Of a DNA stretch of 64,000 nucleotides, positions 8,978 to 17,129 are shown piece after piece. The notes under the pieces are model-generated. The model was not told the DNA's origin and did not search any database. It saw only the letters and a list, made by a program, of their open reading frames with translations. The stretch is from assembly GCF_037190085.1 (NCBI RefSeq), contig NZ_JBBCJO010000002.1, forward strand, positions 62,001-126,000, in the 5' to 3' direction. Origin of the DNA: Gemmatimonas aurantiaca. Lineage in GTDB: Bacteria; Gemmatimonadota; Gemmatimonadetes; Gemmatimonadales; Gemmatimonadaceae. Positions within the stretch are counted from its first letter, which is position 1. Each line of letters starts with the position of its first letter. The translations under genes and the position numbers were made by a program.

Positions 8978-9583
8978 GTGCGTTTCCGCTCCGCCATCCT
9001 GCTCTCCGCCGTCACCGTGGCCCTCGTGGCCAACGTGTCGTCGCTGCAGGCCCAGGAGCTGAATGGCATCCCCAAGGGTGATTCGAAAGCCGCCGAGCCG
9101 GTGCTGGAGTCGCGCAAGCCCTTCGCGGCCTTCAGCGCCTCCGCGGAGCGCCTCCGCGATGGCATCGTAGAGAGAGCCCGGGAATCGCTGGGCACCAAAT
9201 ACAAGCTCGGGGGCTCCAAGGCCGGTGTGGCCCTGGATTGCAGCGGCCTCGTTCGTTACGTCATGGGCGCGCTCGACATGGTGCTCCCCCGCACCGCCCA
9301 GGGCCAGTCCAAGGTCGGCGTGGAAGTCCCCAAGGACGTCGCCGCCCTCAAGCCGGGTGATGTACTCACCTTCGGACGCGGCAAGCGCATCTCTCACGTG
9401 GGCGTTTATGTGGGCGACGGCAAGATGATCCACGCCTCCACGTCCAAGCGCCGCGTCATCGAGACCAGTCTCAACCAGCGCTCCTCGCTCATCCGCCAGT
9501 GGCAGGGCGTCCGTCGGTATGTCGACGGCTCATCGAAGGCTTTCGGCGACTCCATCCTCGCCTTCGCGGATTCCCTGAGGTAG
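8978..9583 (+). CDS. Exported NlpC/P60 family cell-wall peptidase
   Basis: 201 residues from GTG 8978, which opens directly into a signal peptide (RFRSAILLSAVTVALVANV, cut near LQAQ). The C-terminal ~110 residues are an NlpC/P60 cysteine peptidase: catalytic C88 in ALDCSGLVRYV, H140 in ISHVGVYVGDG, and a third polar residue H152 in MIHAST. These enzymes cleave gamma-D-Glu-diaminopimelate bonds in peptidoglycan stem peptides. There are no SH3 or LysM targeting domains, so it is a minimal single-domain form. No ribosome-binding site is visible at the GTG, so the start is less certain than the family. Confidence 0.9.
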   Translation: MRFRSAILLSAVTVALVANVSSLQAQELNGIPKGDSKAAEPVLESRKPFAAFSASAERLRDGIVERARESLGTKYKLGGSKAGVALDCSGLVRYVMGALDMVLPRTAQGQSKVGVEVPKDVAALKPGDVLTFGRGKRISHVGVYVGDGKMIHASTSKRRVIETSLNQRSSLIRQWQGVRRYVDGSSKAFGDSILAFADSLR

Positions 9584-9665
9584 TACAGGGCCGCAGTGCT
9601 CCACCGCGCTCGCCATCGGCGAGCACGCGCGATATGCTCATCGGGTTCCCTTCTCGGAGGCTTCG

Positions 9666-11750
9666 ATGCTGCCCCTCCCCGTCCCCAGCGCTGGCCTGGG
9701 CGGACTCCCCGCCCGTGCGCTGCTCGTGGTCGCCCTGCTGGCACCACCGCTCGCCATCCCATCCGCGGCAAACGCCCAGTCCACTCCCCCGAAGGACCGG
9801 CTCACCATCGCCGATTACTTCAACTGGGAAGACGTCGCCAATCCCTCACTCTCTCCCGACGGCAGACAGATCCTCTACACCCGCACGTGGATCGATCAAC
9901 TCAACGATCGCCGCGAGTCGTCGGTGTGGATCATGAATGCCGACGGCACGAAGAATCGCTTCCTCGTGAAAGGCTCCAATGCCAAGTGGAGCCCCGATGG
10001 GTCCCGCATCGCCTATGTGGCCACCGGTGAGCCCACCGGACAGCAGATCTGGGTGCGTTACATGAACGCCGAAGGCGCCACCACGCAGATCACCCGTCTC
10101 ACCGAATCGCCGGGTGACGTGGAATGGAGTCCCGATGGCACCACGCTGGCCTTCGGGATGCTCGTGCGGCAGAACGACGAATGGCGCATTCCCATGCCCG
10201 CCGCGCCCAAGGGCGCCAAGTGGACCGAACCGCCGCGTGTGGTCACCAAGGTGAAGTACCGCGCCGACCGTCAGGGCTTCCTCGAGAACGGGCTGCGTCA
10301 ACTCTTCACCGTGCCCGCCGATGGCGGCACGCCCCGGCAGATCACCACCGGCGACTGGGCCGCCAACGGCACCACCTGGATGCCCGATGGCAAGGCGCTG
10401 CTCTTCACCTCGCTGCGCACGCCCGACAGTGAATATGCCTGGCGCGAAAGCGAGATCTACAAAGTGGATGTCGCCAGCGGCGCCATCATGCAACTCACGC
10501 ACCGCAAAGGGCCGGACAACAATCCCGTCCCCAGTCCCGACGGCAAATACATCGCCTACACCGGCTACGACAGCACCGACGCGACCTGGAAGGACGCCGC
10601 CCTGTACATCATGGATGCGAACGGCGGCAACGTGCGCGTGCTCACCGAGAAGCTCGATCGCTCACCCAGTGGCCTGATCTGGTCGCCCGATGGACTCGGC
10701 GTGTACTTCAACGTCGAGAGCGAAGGGTCGCGCAATCTCCATCATGTCTCGCTCAAGGGTGACATCCGGCAGATCACCCGAGGCGCGCAGACGCTCACGG
10801 TGAGCGATATCGGCAAGTCGTTCCTGGCCGTGGGGGTGAACAGCACCGCGCTTCAGCCTACCGACATCGTGGCGTTCGACGTGCGCACACCCACCCTGCG
10901 CAAACTCACCGATGTCAACGGCGACGTGCTCGCCGGCAAGAAGCTCGCGACGACCGAGGAAGTGTGGTACACCTCGGCCGACGGCATGCGCATTCAGGGG
11001 TGGATCGTGAAGCCTGCCGACTTCGACGCGTCGAAGAAGTACCCGCTGATGCTCGAGATCCACGGTGGACCGCACAGCATGTACAACGTGGCCTTCAATT
11101 TCGCGCGACAGGATCACGCCGCGCACGGGTACGTGCTGCTCTACACCAATCCGCGCGGCTCCACGGGCTATGGCAGCGCCTTCGGCAATGCCATCAAGAA
11201 CGCCTACCCGGGCAAGGACTACGATGACCTCATGGCCGGCGTGGATACGGTCATCGGGCGCGGATACATCGACACCAATCGTCTGTACGTCTTCGGCTGC
11301 TCCGGCGGCGGTGTGCTCACCAGCTGGATCGTCGGCCACACCGACCGCTTCTCGGCCGCCAGCGCCAACTGCCCCGTCACCAACTGGGTGAGTTTTGTCG
11401 GAACGACCGATGGCTCCAACTGGTATTACAACTTTGCGAAGTATCCCTGGGACGACCCCAGCGAGCATCTGCGGCGGTCGCCGCTCATGTACGTGGGCAA
11501 CGTGAAAACGCCCACGATGCTCATGACCGGTGTCAACGACCTGCGGACGCCCATGGGGCAGACAGAGGAGTACTACGAGGCACTCAAGGTCCGCAAAGTG
11601 CCCACCGCCATGGTCCGCTTCAACAACGAGTGGCACGGAACCAGTTCGACCCCGTCGAATTTCCTCCGCACCCAGCTTTATCTGCGCAGCTGGTTCGAGA
11701 AGTACCAGCAACCTCCCTCGGCGACCAAGGTCACCCAGGAAGAGCGATAG
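9666..11750 (+). CDS. Secreted S9 family peptidase (prolyl oligopeptidase / acylaminoacyl peptidase type)
   Basis: 694 residues. The ATG is preceded by CGGAGG at a good distance and opens a signal peptide cut near ANAQS. Residues ~40-420 form a PD40-type beta-propeller with repeated SPDG words; residues ~430-690 form the alpha/beta-hydrolase domain. The catalytic triad is S546 (GCSGGG), D625 (NDLRTP) and H657 (EWHGTS). The nucleophile elbow is GxSGGG rather than the more usual GxSYGG. The enzyme probably degrades oligopeptides in the periplasm or outside the cell. The next gene begins 124 bp downstream. Confidence 0.92.
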   Translation: MLPLPVPSAGLGGLPARALLVVALLAPPLAIPSAANAQSTPPKDRLTIADYFNWEDVANPSLSPDGRQILYTRTWIDQLNDRRESSVWIMNADGTKNRFLVKGSNAKWSPDGSRIAYVATGEPTGQQIWVRYMNAEGATTQITRLTESPGDVEWSPDGTTLAFGMLVRQNDEWRIPMPAAPKGAKWTEPPRVVTKVKYRADRQGFLENGLRQLFTVPADGGTPRQITTGDWAANGTTWMPDGKALLFTSLRTPDSEYAWRESEIYKVDVASGAIMQLTHRKGPDNNPVPSPDGKYIAYTGYDSTDATWKDAALYIMDANGGNVRVLTEKLDRSPSGLIWSPDGLGVYFNVESEGSRNLHHVSLKGDIRQITRGAQTLTVSDIGKSFLAVGVNSTALQPTDIVAFDVRTPTLRKLTDVNGDVLAGKKLATTEEVWYTSADGMRIQGWIVKPADFDASKKYPLMLEIHGGPHSMYNVAFNFARQDHAAHGYVLLYTNPRGSTGYGSAFGNAIKNAYPGKDYDDLMAGVDTVIGRGYIDTNRLYVFGCSGGGVLTSWIVGHTDRFSAASANCPVTNWVSFVGTTDGSNWYYNFAKYPWDDPSEHLRRSPLMYVGNVKTPTMLMTGVNDLRTPMGQTEEYYEALKVRKVPTAMVRFNNEWHGTSSTPSNFLRTQLYLRSWFEKYQQPPSATKVTQEER

Positions 11751-11874
11751 CTGAAACACAACGTGCGGCAGATCACCAAAGGCCGATCGAAAGGTGATCC
11801 ACGATACTTTCACGGAACGCCTGAGACCGGTACGTTCCTGCCGCACGTTCCTGTTTCCACTTACCCGCACTTCC

Positions 11875-12819
11875 ATGCCCCTTCAGATCCGCAGCGCCAC
11901 GGCAGCCTCGCTGCTGCTGGCCGCCTTTGCGGTCTCCGCCTGCACGGACACCGCTTCCCGTGCCCGGGCCGATTCTCTCGCGGTCGCCCTTGCCTCGGCC
12001 AGCGCCGAGCGTGACTCGCTGCAGGGTCTCGTGCAGGGCTCCAGCGCGGACAAGGACCGCGCCCTGGCTCAGGTGGTCGAAGCCTCCCGGTTTGCCGACC
12101 AGGTGGACGCCGAACTCCGTCAGGTCCGGGGTCTGTCCTCCAAGGTGGGAGTCAATACCACCGACGAATCGGGGAAGACCGAGGCGGAAGCCGCGCAGCG
12201 GGACATCCTGGATCGCCTGAAGCAGATGCGTCAGCGTCTGTCGGCCCGCCAGGCCCAGGTGGAACGCCAGCTGGCCGACCTCCGGCGCATGCAGGCCGAC
12301 TCGTCGGCGGCGGCCACCCTCCTGGCCGATCTCAATGCCCGGCTGTCGCAGCGTGACCGGGAGATCGCGGCCTTCCAGGATGAAATCCGCCAGCTCCGCA
12401 CGGCCAACGAAACGCTCACCGCCGAAAAGGCCGTCCTCACCGATACGGTGAAAGCCATGGACGTACGTGAGAACCAGGTCTTCTACACCATCGGTTCGCG
12501 CCGCCAGCTACTGGCCGATGGCGTCGTCGCCGAAGAAGGCGGATCGCGCGGGTTGCTCATCGTGAAGCTCGGGAAGACGCTGGTGCCGGCCCGCACGCTC
12601 GACGAGACGCGCTTCACACGCGCCGATCGCCGCGATGTCCTCACCATTCCCCTCCCGCGCACCGACCGGGCCTACCGCATCGTGTCACGGCACGACGTGG
12701 GACTTATCGAAGTCGCCAAGAAGGAGAAGGACGGCTCCTTCCGCGGGGAAAGCATCCGCATCACCGATCCGGCAAAATTCTGGGGCGCCTCCCGCTATCT
12801 CATCATCACCGAGAAGTAG
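11875..12819 (+). CDS. Coiled-coil lipoprotein, unknown function
   Basis: 314 residues from ATG 11875, chosen because the signal sequence starts directly after it. A lipobox (AVSAC) near residue 24 marks a lipoprotein. Residues ~30-200 are a long charged coiled coil with heptad-like Leu/Ala spacing (ARQAQVERQLADLRR and neighbours). The C-terminal ~110 residues form a compact domain beginning FYTIGSRRQLLADGVV and ending in an SRYLIITEK strand; this arrangement resembles coiled-coil lipoproteins of Bacteroidetes whose role is also unknown. A strong bidirectional terminator follows at 12842-12887. Confidence 0.85.
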   Translation: MPLQIRSATAASLLLAAFAVSACTDTASRARADSLAVALASASAERDSLQGLVQGSSADKDRALAQVVEASRFADQVDAELRQVRGLSSKVGVNTTDESGKTEAEAAQRDILDRLKQMRQRLSARQAQVERQLADLRRMQADSSAAATLLADLNARLSQRDREIAAFQDEIRQLRTANETLTAEKAVLTDTVKAMDVRENQVFYTIGSRRQLLADGVVAEEGGSRGLLIVKLGKTLVPARTLDETRFTRADRRDVLTIPLPRTDRAYRIVSRHDVGLIEVAKKEKDGSFRGESIRITDPAKFWGASRYLIITEK

Positions 12820-12841
12820 CGGGCAGCAACCGGGTCTCCGG

Positions 12842-12887
12842 AAAAACGACGCGGCGCGCACCGATGGATGGTGCGCGCCGCGTTTTT
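12842..12887. terminator. Bidirectional Rho-independent terminator between convergent genes
   Basis: A perfect 13-bp GC-rich stem (12850-12862 with 12870-12882) with a 7-nt loop is flanked by AAAAA on the left and TTTTT on the right. It can therefore end transcription both from the lipoprotein gene on the plus strand and from the DUF983 gene on the minus strand. Confidence 0.92.
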
Positions 12888-12910
12888 CTGTGACGGCTTT
12901 CCTGGGAAGT

Positions 12911-13351
12911 TCAGATCTGGGGCAGCTCCCGCTCTCCGTGGGAGCCGTCCTCGCGATGCCAGTGCAGCTCCTCGCGTGTCATCGGACGCACCGCCAGATC
13001 CACCGCCAGAAAGGTGGTTTTTGCGAAGGGATAACAGACCACACAGCCGGTGAGCATCAGGGCGGCCGTGACGTAGGTGATCATCTCCCACGGCGGATCG
13101 GGCCAGGTCATCACCACGAACGTGCCCACACACACCGCCAGGATCATCTCCACGGCGATGAGATTGAACAGATAGGCCCCGATGAAATAGTCGCCTTCGC
13201 CGCGCTGCAATCGCATGCCGCAGGTGGGGCAGTGTTCACGAAACTCGAAGAAGGACCGGAAAATGCCCCGTCCCCCACACTGAGGACACCGCAGCCGCGC
13301 GGCGCGTGTCATCAACTGCCAGGTGGTCGGACGCGTGGTGAAAGGACTCAT
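12911..13351 (-). CDS. DUF983 family membrane protein with N-terminal zinc ribbon
   Basis: 146 residues. Two CxxC pairs near the N-terminus (LRCPQCGGRG and HCPTCGMRL) form a likely zinc ribbon, followed by two hydrophobic helices (residues ~57-80 and ~87-108), as in DUF983 proteins. Members are small inner-membrane proteins of unknown function, often near respiratory genes. The start overlaps the stop of the upstream hydrolase gene as ATGA (13348-13351), so the two are translationally coupled. The gene ends just before the shared terminator. Confidence 0.88.
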   Translation of the reverse strand: MSPFTTRPTTWQLMTRAARLRCPQCGGRGIFRSFFEFREHCPTCGMRLQRGEGDYFIGAYLFNLIAVEMILAVCVGTFVVMTWPDPPWEMITYVTAALMLTGCVVCYPFAKTTFLAVDLAVRPMTREELHWHREDGSHGERELPQI

Positions 13352-14505
13352 CGTTCTGGAAGGGTGCGGAGGAACGCCGAGAGATACCTGCCCCAGATAC
13401 GCGGCTGCGAATGTGTGCCATGACCGCGCGTCTCGGATGAAATGGGCAGGAGAATGAACCGCGTGCGGGGCATCTGTGCGGCAAGCTTCTCGGCCAGCCC
13501 CAGCTCAGGCGGATTCACCTGATCATCGGCCGAATTGATGAACAACGCGGGCGCCTCGATCTCCCGCAGGTGGGTCGAAGGATCGTAGTCGCGCGATGCG
13601 TCGAACTGATAGAGAAAGTCGTTGGCGTCGGTGGTCCGCATGCGTGCATCGAGCCAGGAGCGAATGACGGAATCGGCCTTGTCGCGCGTGGGAGCCTGTG
13701 TCTGCTGAACCAGGGGCGCACTGGACATGATGTACAGCAGCATCTGCGCGGCCTTGAGTCCCGGCGGCTGCGTGCGGTACTCACCGCCCTGCCAGGCCGG
13801 ATCGTCACGAATGGCGTCCATGGCCATGGTGCGGATCATGCGATTGCGCCCCGCGATCTGGGACGGCACACAGGCCAGCGGCACCAGGCCATCCATGAAA
13901 CCGGGGAAGGTGTATCCCCACATCCACGCATGCATGCACCCCATCGAGGTGCCCATGATGAGGCGCAGATGATTGACGCCCAGGTGTTCGGTCAGCAGCC
14001 GGTATTGGGCCGCCACCATGTCGGTATAGCCATACTTCGGGAAGCGCGCATGGTCGCCGTCACTGGGCTTGCTCGAGCCCCCGTGACCGATCCCGTCGGG
14101 CAGGATGATGTAGTACCGGCTGCTGTCGAGCAGCTTGCCGGGGCCGAACAGCTCGCCCGCATAGGTGGCCGACAGGAACGACCGCCCGCTGCCTCCCGTC
14201 CCATGCAGCACCATCACCGCATTGCGGACGGTCCCGCGGGCATCCTTCCGGGGCGTCCCCAACGTCGTGTAGTGAATGCGCAGGTCCCGGAGCGACTCGC
14301 CCGTGTGGAAAGTGGTGCTTCCCAGCAGCGCATCCCCCTGCTTTCCGGCCTGGGCCCAGCCCGCGGCCGCCGGGGGCTGCGTACCCGCCTGCGCATTCAC
14401 CCTCACCGGTCCGACCAACAGAAGGAAGGCAGGCAGTCCGCCTCGGAGGACTCTCCTCACGAACGGCCGAGGCCAATCGGGCAGGGAACGCGAAACCGGA
14501 GGCAT
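13348..14505 (-). CDS. Exported alpha/beta hydrolase, homoserine O-acetyltransferase (MetX)-like fold
   Basis: 385 residues from ATG 14505, which precedes a hydrophobic signal region (AFLLLVGPVRVNAQ). The fold and motif order follow the MetX-like group of alpha/beta hydrolases: oxyanion-loop region AVMVLHGTGG, nucleophile S187 in MGTSMGCMHAW, acid D327 or D328 in NSADDQVNP, and histidine H362 or H365 in ETRGHGTHS. The signal peptide makes a biosynthetic acetyltransferase role unlikely; an extracytoplasmic esterase or acyltransferase is more plausible. It overlaps the DUF983 gene by 4 bp. The 121-bp gap to the divergent kinase gene should carry both promoters. Confidence 0.85.
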   Translation of the reverse strand: MPPVSRSLPDWPRPFVRRVLRGGLPAFLLLVGPVRVNAQAGTQPPAAAGWAQAGKQGDALLGSTTFHTGESLRDLRIHYTTLGTPRKDARGTVRNAVMVLHGTGGSGRSFLSATYAGELFGPGKLLDSSRYYIILPDGIGHGGSSKPSDGDHARFPKYGYTDMVAAQYRLLTEHLGVNHLRLIMGTSMGCMHAWMWGYTFPGFMDGLVPLACVPSQIAGRNRMIRTMAMDAIRDDPAWQGGEYRTQPPGLKAAQMLLYIMSSAPLVQQTQAPTRDKADSVIRSWLDARMRTTDANDFLYQFDASRDYDPSTHLREIEAPALFINSADDQVNPPELGLAEKLAAQMPRTRFILLPISSETRGHGTHSQPRIWGRYLSAFLRTLPER

Positions 14506-14626
14506 GTGTGCAACATACCCAAAATCTGCCCGAAAGCGGAGGAACCGAGCTCGACCATAACTCTCCACCCGACTCCTACCTGTCGATGCGCTTGCCTTCA
14601 GCACTGAGACTGATAGGTTCGCTCCT

Positions 14627-16114
14627 GTGAGCCTACGGAAGAGCTGTCCCAAGTGCGGGGAGACCTACGACGAATCCATCGCGTTCTGCGCGAAAGACGG
14701 GTCTTCCCTGATCGTCGTCGACGAGAGCGGCCTCATCGGCAAGATGATCGGCGGACGCTACCGGGTGATCTCGCGCATCGGCGAGGGAGGGATGGGCCAG
14801 GTCTATCTGGCCGAACACGTGCGCATGAAGCGCAAGAGCGCCATCAAGATCATGCGCCCGGCGCTGCTGCACGAACAGGAAGCACTGCAACGTTTCACGC
14901 GCGAAGCCGAGAACGCCAGCAAGATCACGCATCCGAACGTCGCGGCGATCTTCGATTTCGGCGAAACCGATGACGGGCTCGTCTATCTCGCGATGGAGTT
15001 CGTGGACGGTGAATCGCTCGCCGCCACGCTCAAGCGCGAAGTCGCTCTCCACCCCGTGGTGGGTGCCGACATCATCGCGCAGGCGGCCGATGCGCTGCAA
15101 TCCGCTCACGACCTCGGCATTCTTCATCGCGACATCAAGCCCGACAACGTGATGGTGTCGAAGCGCACCGACGGCACCTTCGTCGTGAAGCTCGTCGACT
15201 TCGGCATTGCGCGCACCATGGAACGCGGTTCGCAGCAGGTGACACGCACCGGCTTCGCGGTGGGCACACCCGAATACATGTCCCCCGAACAGCTTTCGGG
15301 GGATGTGCTCGATGCACGTTCCGATCAGTATTCGCTCGCGCTGGTGGCGTTCATGGCGCTCACGGGCCATGAAGCTTTCGTGAGTGCGTCGTCGAAAGAA
15401 TCGCTGATTGCGCGTCTGACCAGCCGACCGCGGCGTCTCGACGAAGTACGCAGCGATCTGGATTGGCCGGCATCGTTGCAGGATGTCTTCGACAAGGCGC
15501 TCGCTCCCGATCCGGTGGATCGATATCCCGCCATCGCGGACTTCGGCAACGCGCTGGCCGACTCGGTGTCGGAGATGACGCCGACGCAGACGGCCGAGAT
15601 CTACCGGCACGCACTGGGGCAGCGCATGAGCAGTGTGGCGTCGCGCACGCCCCACGAAGCCTCGACGGTGCGGACTCCCGCCAGTGGCCACGACCCGCAA
15701 CGCCCCCGCGCACAGGCCGCCGAACCCGTGCGTCGTGCACGCAAGGACCCCGTGCGCATGGGACGCCGGCGTTCGGTGTTTCCGTACATCATGCTGGCGG
15801 TGGTCTTCACGTACGGGCTGTGGTGGTATGGGTCCACGCAGCCCGAAGGAACCACCATGCACAACCTCTCCGACCGCATCGGCGCCGTGTCGGGGAAAGC
15901 GCGGTCGACGATCGCGGGATGGATCGGCTCGGATTCCACGGCCACGGAGACTGGCGTCACGGCAGCACCGACCGAGCCCACCCCGAAGCGCACACGCCGG
16001 CGCACGTCCGACGCACCCGCTCAATCGTCGCCGGCGAAGAAGGCCGACAGCGCGGTGACGAAGAGCGATTCCGCTGCGGTGAAGCGGGACAGTGTGGCCA
16101 CGCCGCCGGGTTGA
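14627..16114 (+). CDS. Membrane-anchored Ser/Thr protein kinase with N-terminal zinc ribbon
   Basis: 495 residues from a GTG start. Residues 1-30 hold a zinc-ribbon-like CPKCGETYDESIAFCAKDG. The kinase domain runs from about 47 to 310: Gly-rich loop GEGGMGQVY, ATP-anchoring K74 (AIKIM), catalytic D169 in HRDIKPDN, DFG, and APE-equivalent SPEQ. A single membrane helix lies near 383-400 (SVFPYIMLAVVFTYGLWWYG), so the kinase is cytoplasmic and a Ser/Thr/Pro/Lys-rich tail lies outside. There are no PASTA repeats. The Hanks-type domain will phosphorylate proteins; targets are unknown. Opposite-strand open frames here are shadows. Confidence 0.95.
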   Translation: MSLRKSCPKCGETYDESIAFCAKDGSSLIVVDESGLIGKMIGGRYRVISRIGEGGMGQVYLAEHVRMKRKSAIKIMRPALLHEQEALQRFTREAENASKITHPNVAAIFDFGETDDGLVYLAMEFVDGESLAATLKREVALHPVVGADIIAQAADALQSAHDLGILHRDIKPDNVMVSKRTDGTFVVKLVDFGIARTMERGSQQVTRTGFAVGTPEYMSPEQLSGDVLDARSDQYSLALVAFMALTGHEAFVSASSKESLIARLTSRPRRLDEVRSDLDWPASLQDVFDKALAPDPVDRYPAIADFGNALADSVSEMTPTQTAEIYRHALGQRMSSVASRTPHEASTVRTPASGHDPQRPRAQAAEPVRRARKDPVRMGRRRSVFPYIMLAVVFTYGLWWYGSTQPEGTTMHNLSDRIGAVSGKARSTIAGWIGSDSTATETGVTAAPTEPTPKRTRRRTSDAPAQSSPAKKADSAVTKSDSAAVKRDSVATPPG

Positions 16115-16165
16115 CCGAAACGAGTGAAGAGGGCGCCGCCCTGTCGCCGCGCCCCCTTCCCCGCG

Positions 16166-16879
16166 TCACTGTTGGCGTCGCAACGTCGCCGTCACGGGGA
16201 CGGTGATCACATGACAGAGGTCCCGTCGCACGAGGATATCCGTCGCGGTCCAGGGTGCGTATCCCTCCGCGCGTACTGTCACCGTGTACCGACCCGCCCG
16301 TTCGTACACGAGGCCCAGCTTCATGCCGGGGAGCAGACTGTCGGTCCGGACCGAATCGCGGAAGGCGCCATCGGTGGCAAGCACCCGGACATTCCGGAAT
16401 GTCGCACGGCCCGGATCGATCGAGTCGACCAGTGACACGGTCATGGCCGACAATGCCACGGCCGTGCAGGCGATATTCGGCATCGATACGCGCAGGGTCA
16501 CCCGATAGTCCGCGGGATCGATGGCACGATCCGATCGCGGCTCCGGCGCGAGCCCCACGAGATGTACGAGATACCGGCCGGCCACCGCCTGACGCGGCTC
16601 GATGTGGGTATTGAGGCGCAGTGTATCCACCGCGCCGTCCTGTCGCGCTTCCAACAGGACTTCGGCATTGCCCGACCACACACAGACCACATCGCGCGCG
16701 CAGCGTGAATCGTTGAGGACACCGAGCAGCCGGATATTCAACGCCGCACCGTCGATGGTGACCGCCGCATTGCTCCGGATGATGAACTCGTCGTCGAGCG
16801 GCGCCGTATGGCTTTCCGTTCGACATCCCGCCTGGGCGATGAGGGCGACCGCCAGAGCGGTCCTGAGGATCGATCGCAT
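16166..16879 (-). CDS. Lipoprotein with Cys-rich VCVW motif and C-terminal surface-type beta domain
   Basis: 237 residues. ATG 16879 is preferred over the GTG 6 nt upstream because GGAG sits correctly for the ATG only. The signal ends in a lipobox (QAGC). Residues ~55-130 carry DSRCARDVVCVWSGNAEV, a motif found in uncharacterised secreted lipoproteins where the two cysteines probably form a disulfide. The C-terminal ~70 residues (GRYTVTVRAEGY, then ILVRRDLCHVITVPV) resemble a carboxypeptidase-regulatory-like beta-sandwich and share a pattern with the lipoprotein at 51441-51869. Function is unknown. Confidence 0.78.
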   Translation of the reverse strand: MRSILRTALAVALIAQAGCRTESHTAPLDDEFIIRSNAAVTIDGAALNIRLLGVLNDSRCARDVVCVWSGNAEVLLEARQDGAVDTLRLNTHIEPRQAVAGRYLVHLVGLAPEPRSDRAIDPADYRVTLRVSMPNIACTAVALSAMTVSLVDSIDPGRATFRNVRVLATDGAFRDSVRTDSLLPGMKLGLVYERAGRYTVTVRAEGYAPWTATDILVRRDLCHVITVPVTATLRRQQ

Positions 16880-17000
16880 GGACACTCCGTGAGCATTCGG
16901 TGAAGAATCGTGAACACGCTGCGATACCCGGCAACCGGGAAACCCGTCATCGCGTCGTCACGGCGGCCCCGTGATCGATCTTCCCGGCCCCCGACGCAGA

Positions 17001-17032
17001 CGAGGCGGCTCCCGTATTCCGGAGCCGCCTCG
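17001..17032. terminator. Perfect 12-bp hairpin between convergent-side gene ends
   Basis: The stem 17001-17012 pairs with 17021-17032 around an 8-nt loop. T-richness after it is weak on both strands, so it is only a candidate terminator for the M14 gene on the minus strand. Confidence 0.45.
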
Positions 17033-17040
17033 TTGCTGTT

Positions 17041-17088
17041 CAGCGCGGTATGCAGCGCGATATGCAGCGCGGTGTTCAGCGCCGCTCT
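17041..17088. repeat. 12-bp tandem repeat, four units
   Basis: Units begin CAGCGCGGTATG, CAGCGCGATATG, CAGCGCGGTGTT and CAGCGCCGCTCT. The array lies in the non-coding gap between the lipoprotein gene and the end of the M14 gene. Confidence 0.8.
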
Positions 17089-17129
17089 TCAGATGTTCCG
17101 TCCACGTCGCTCAGACGCGGATCGGCATC

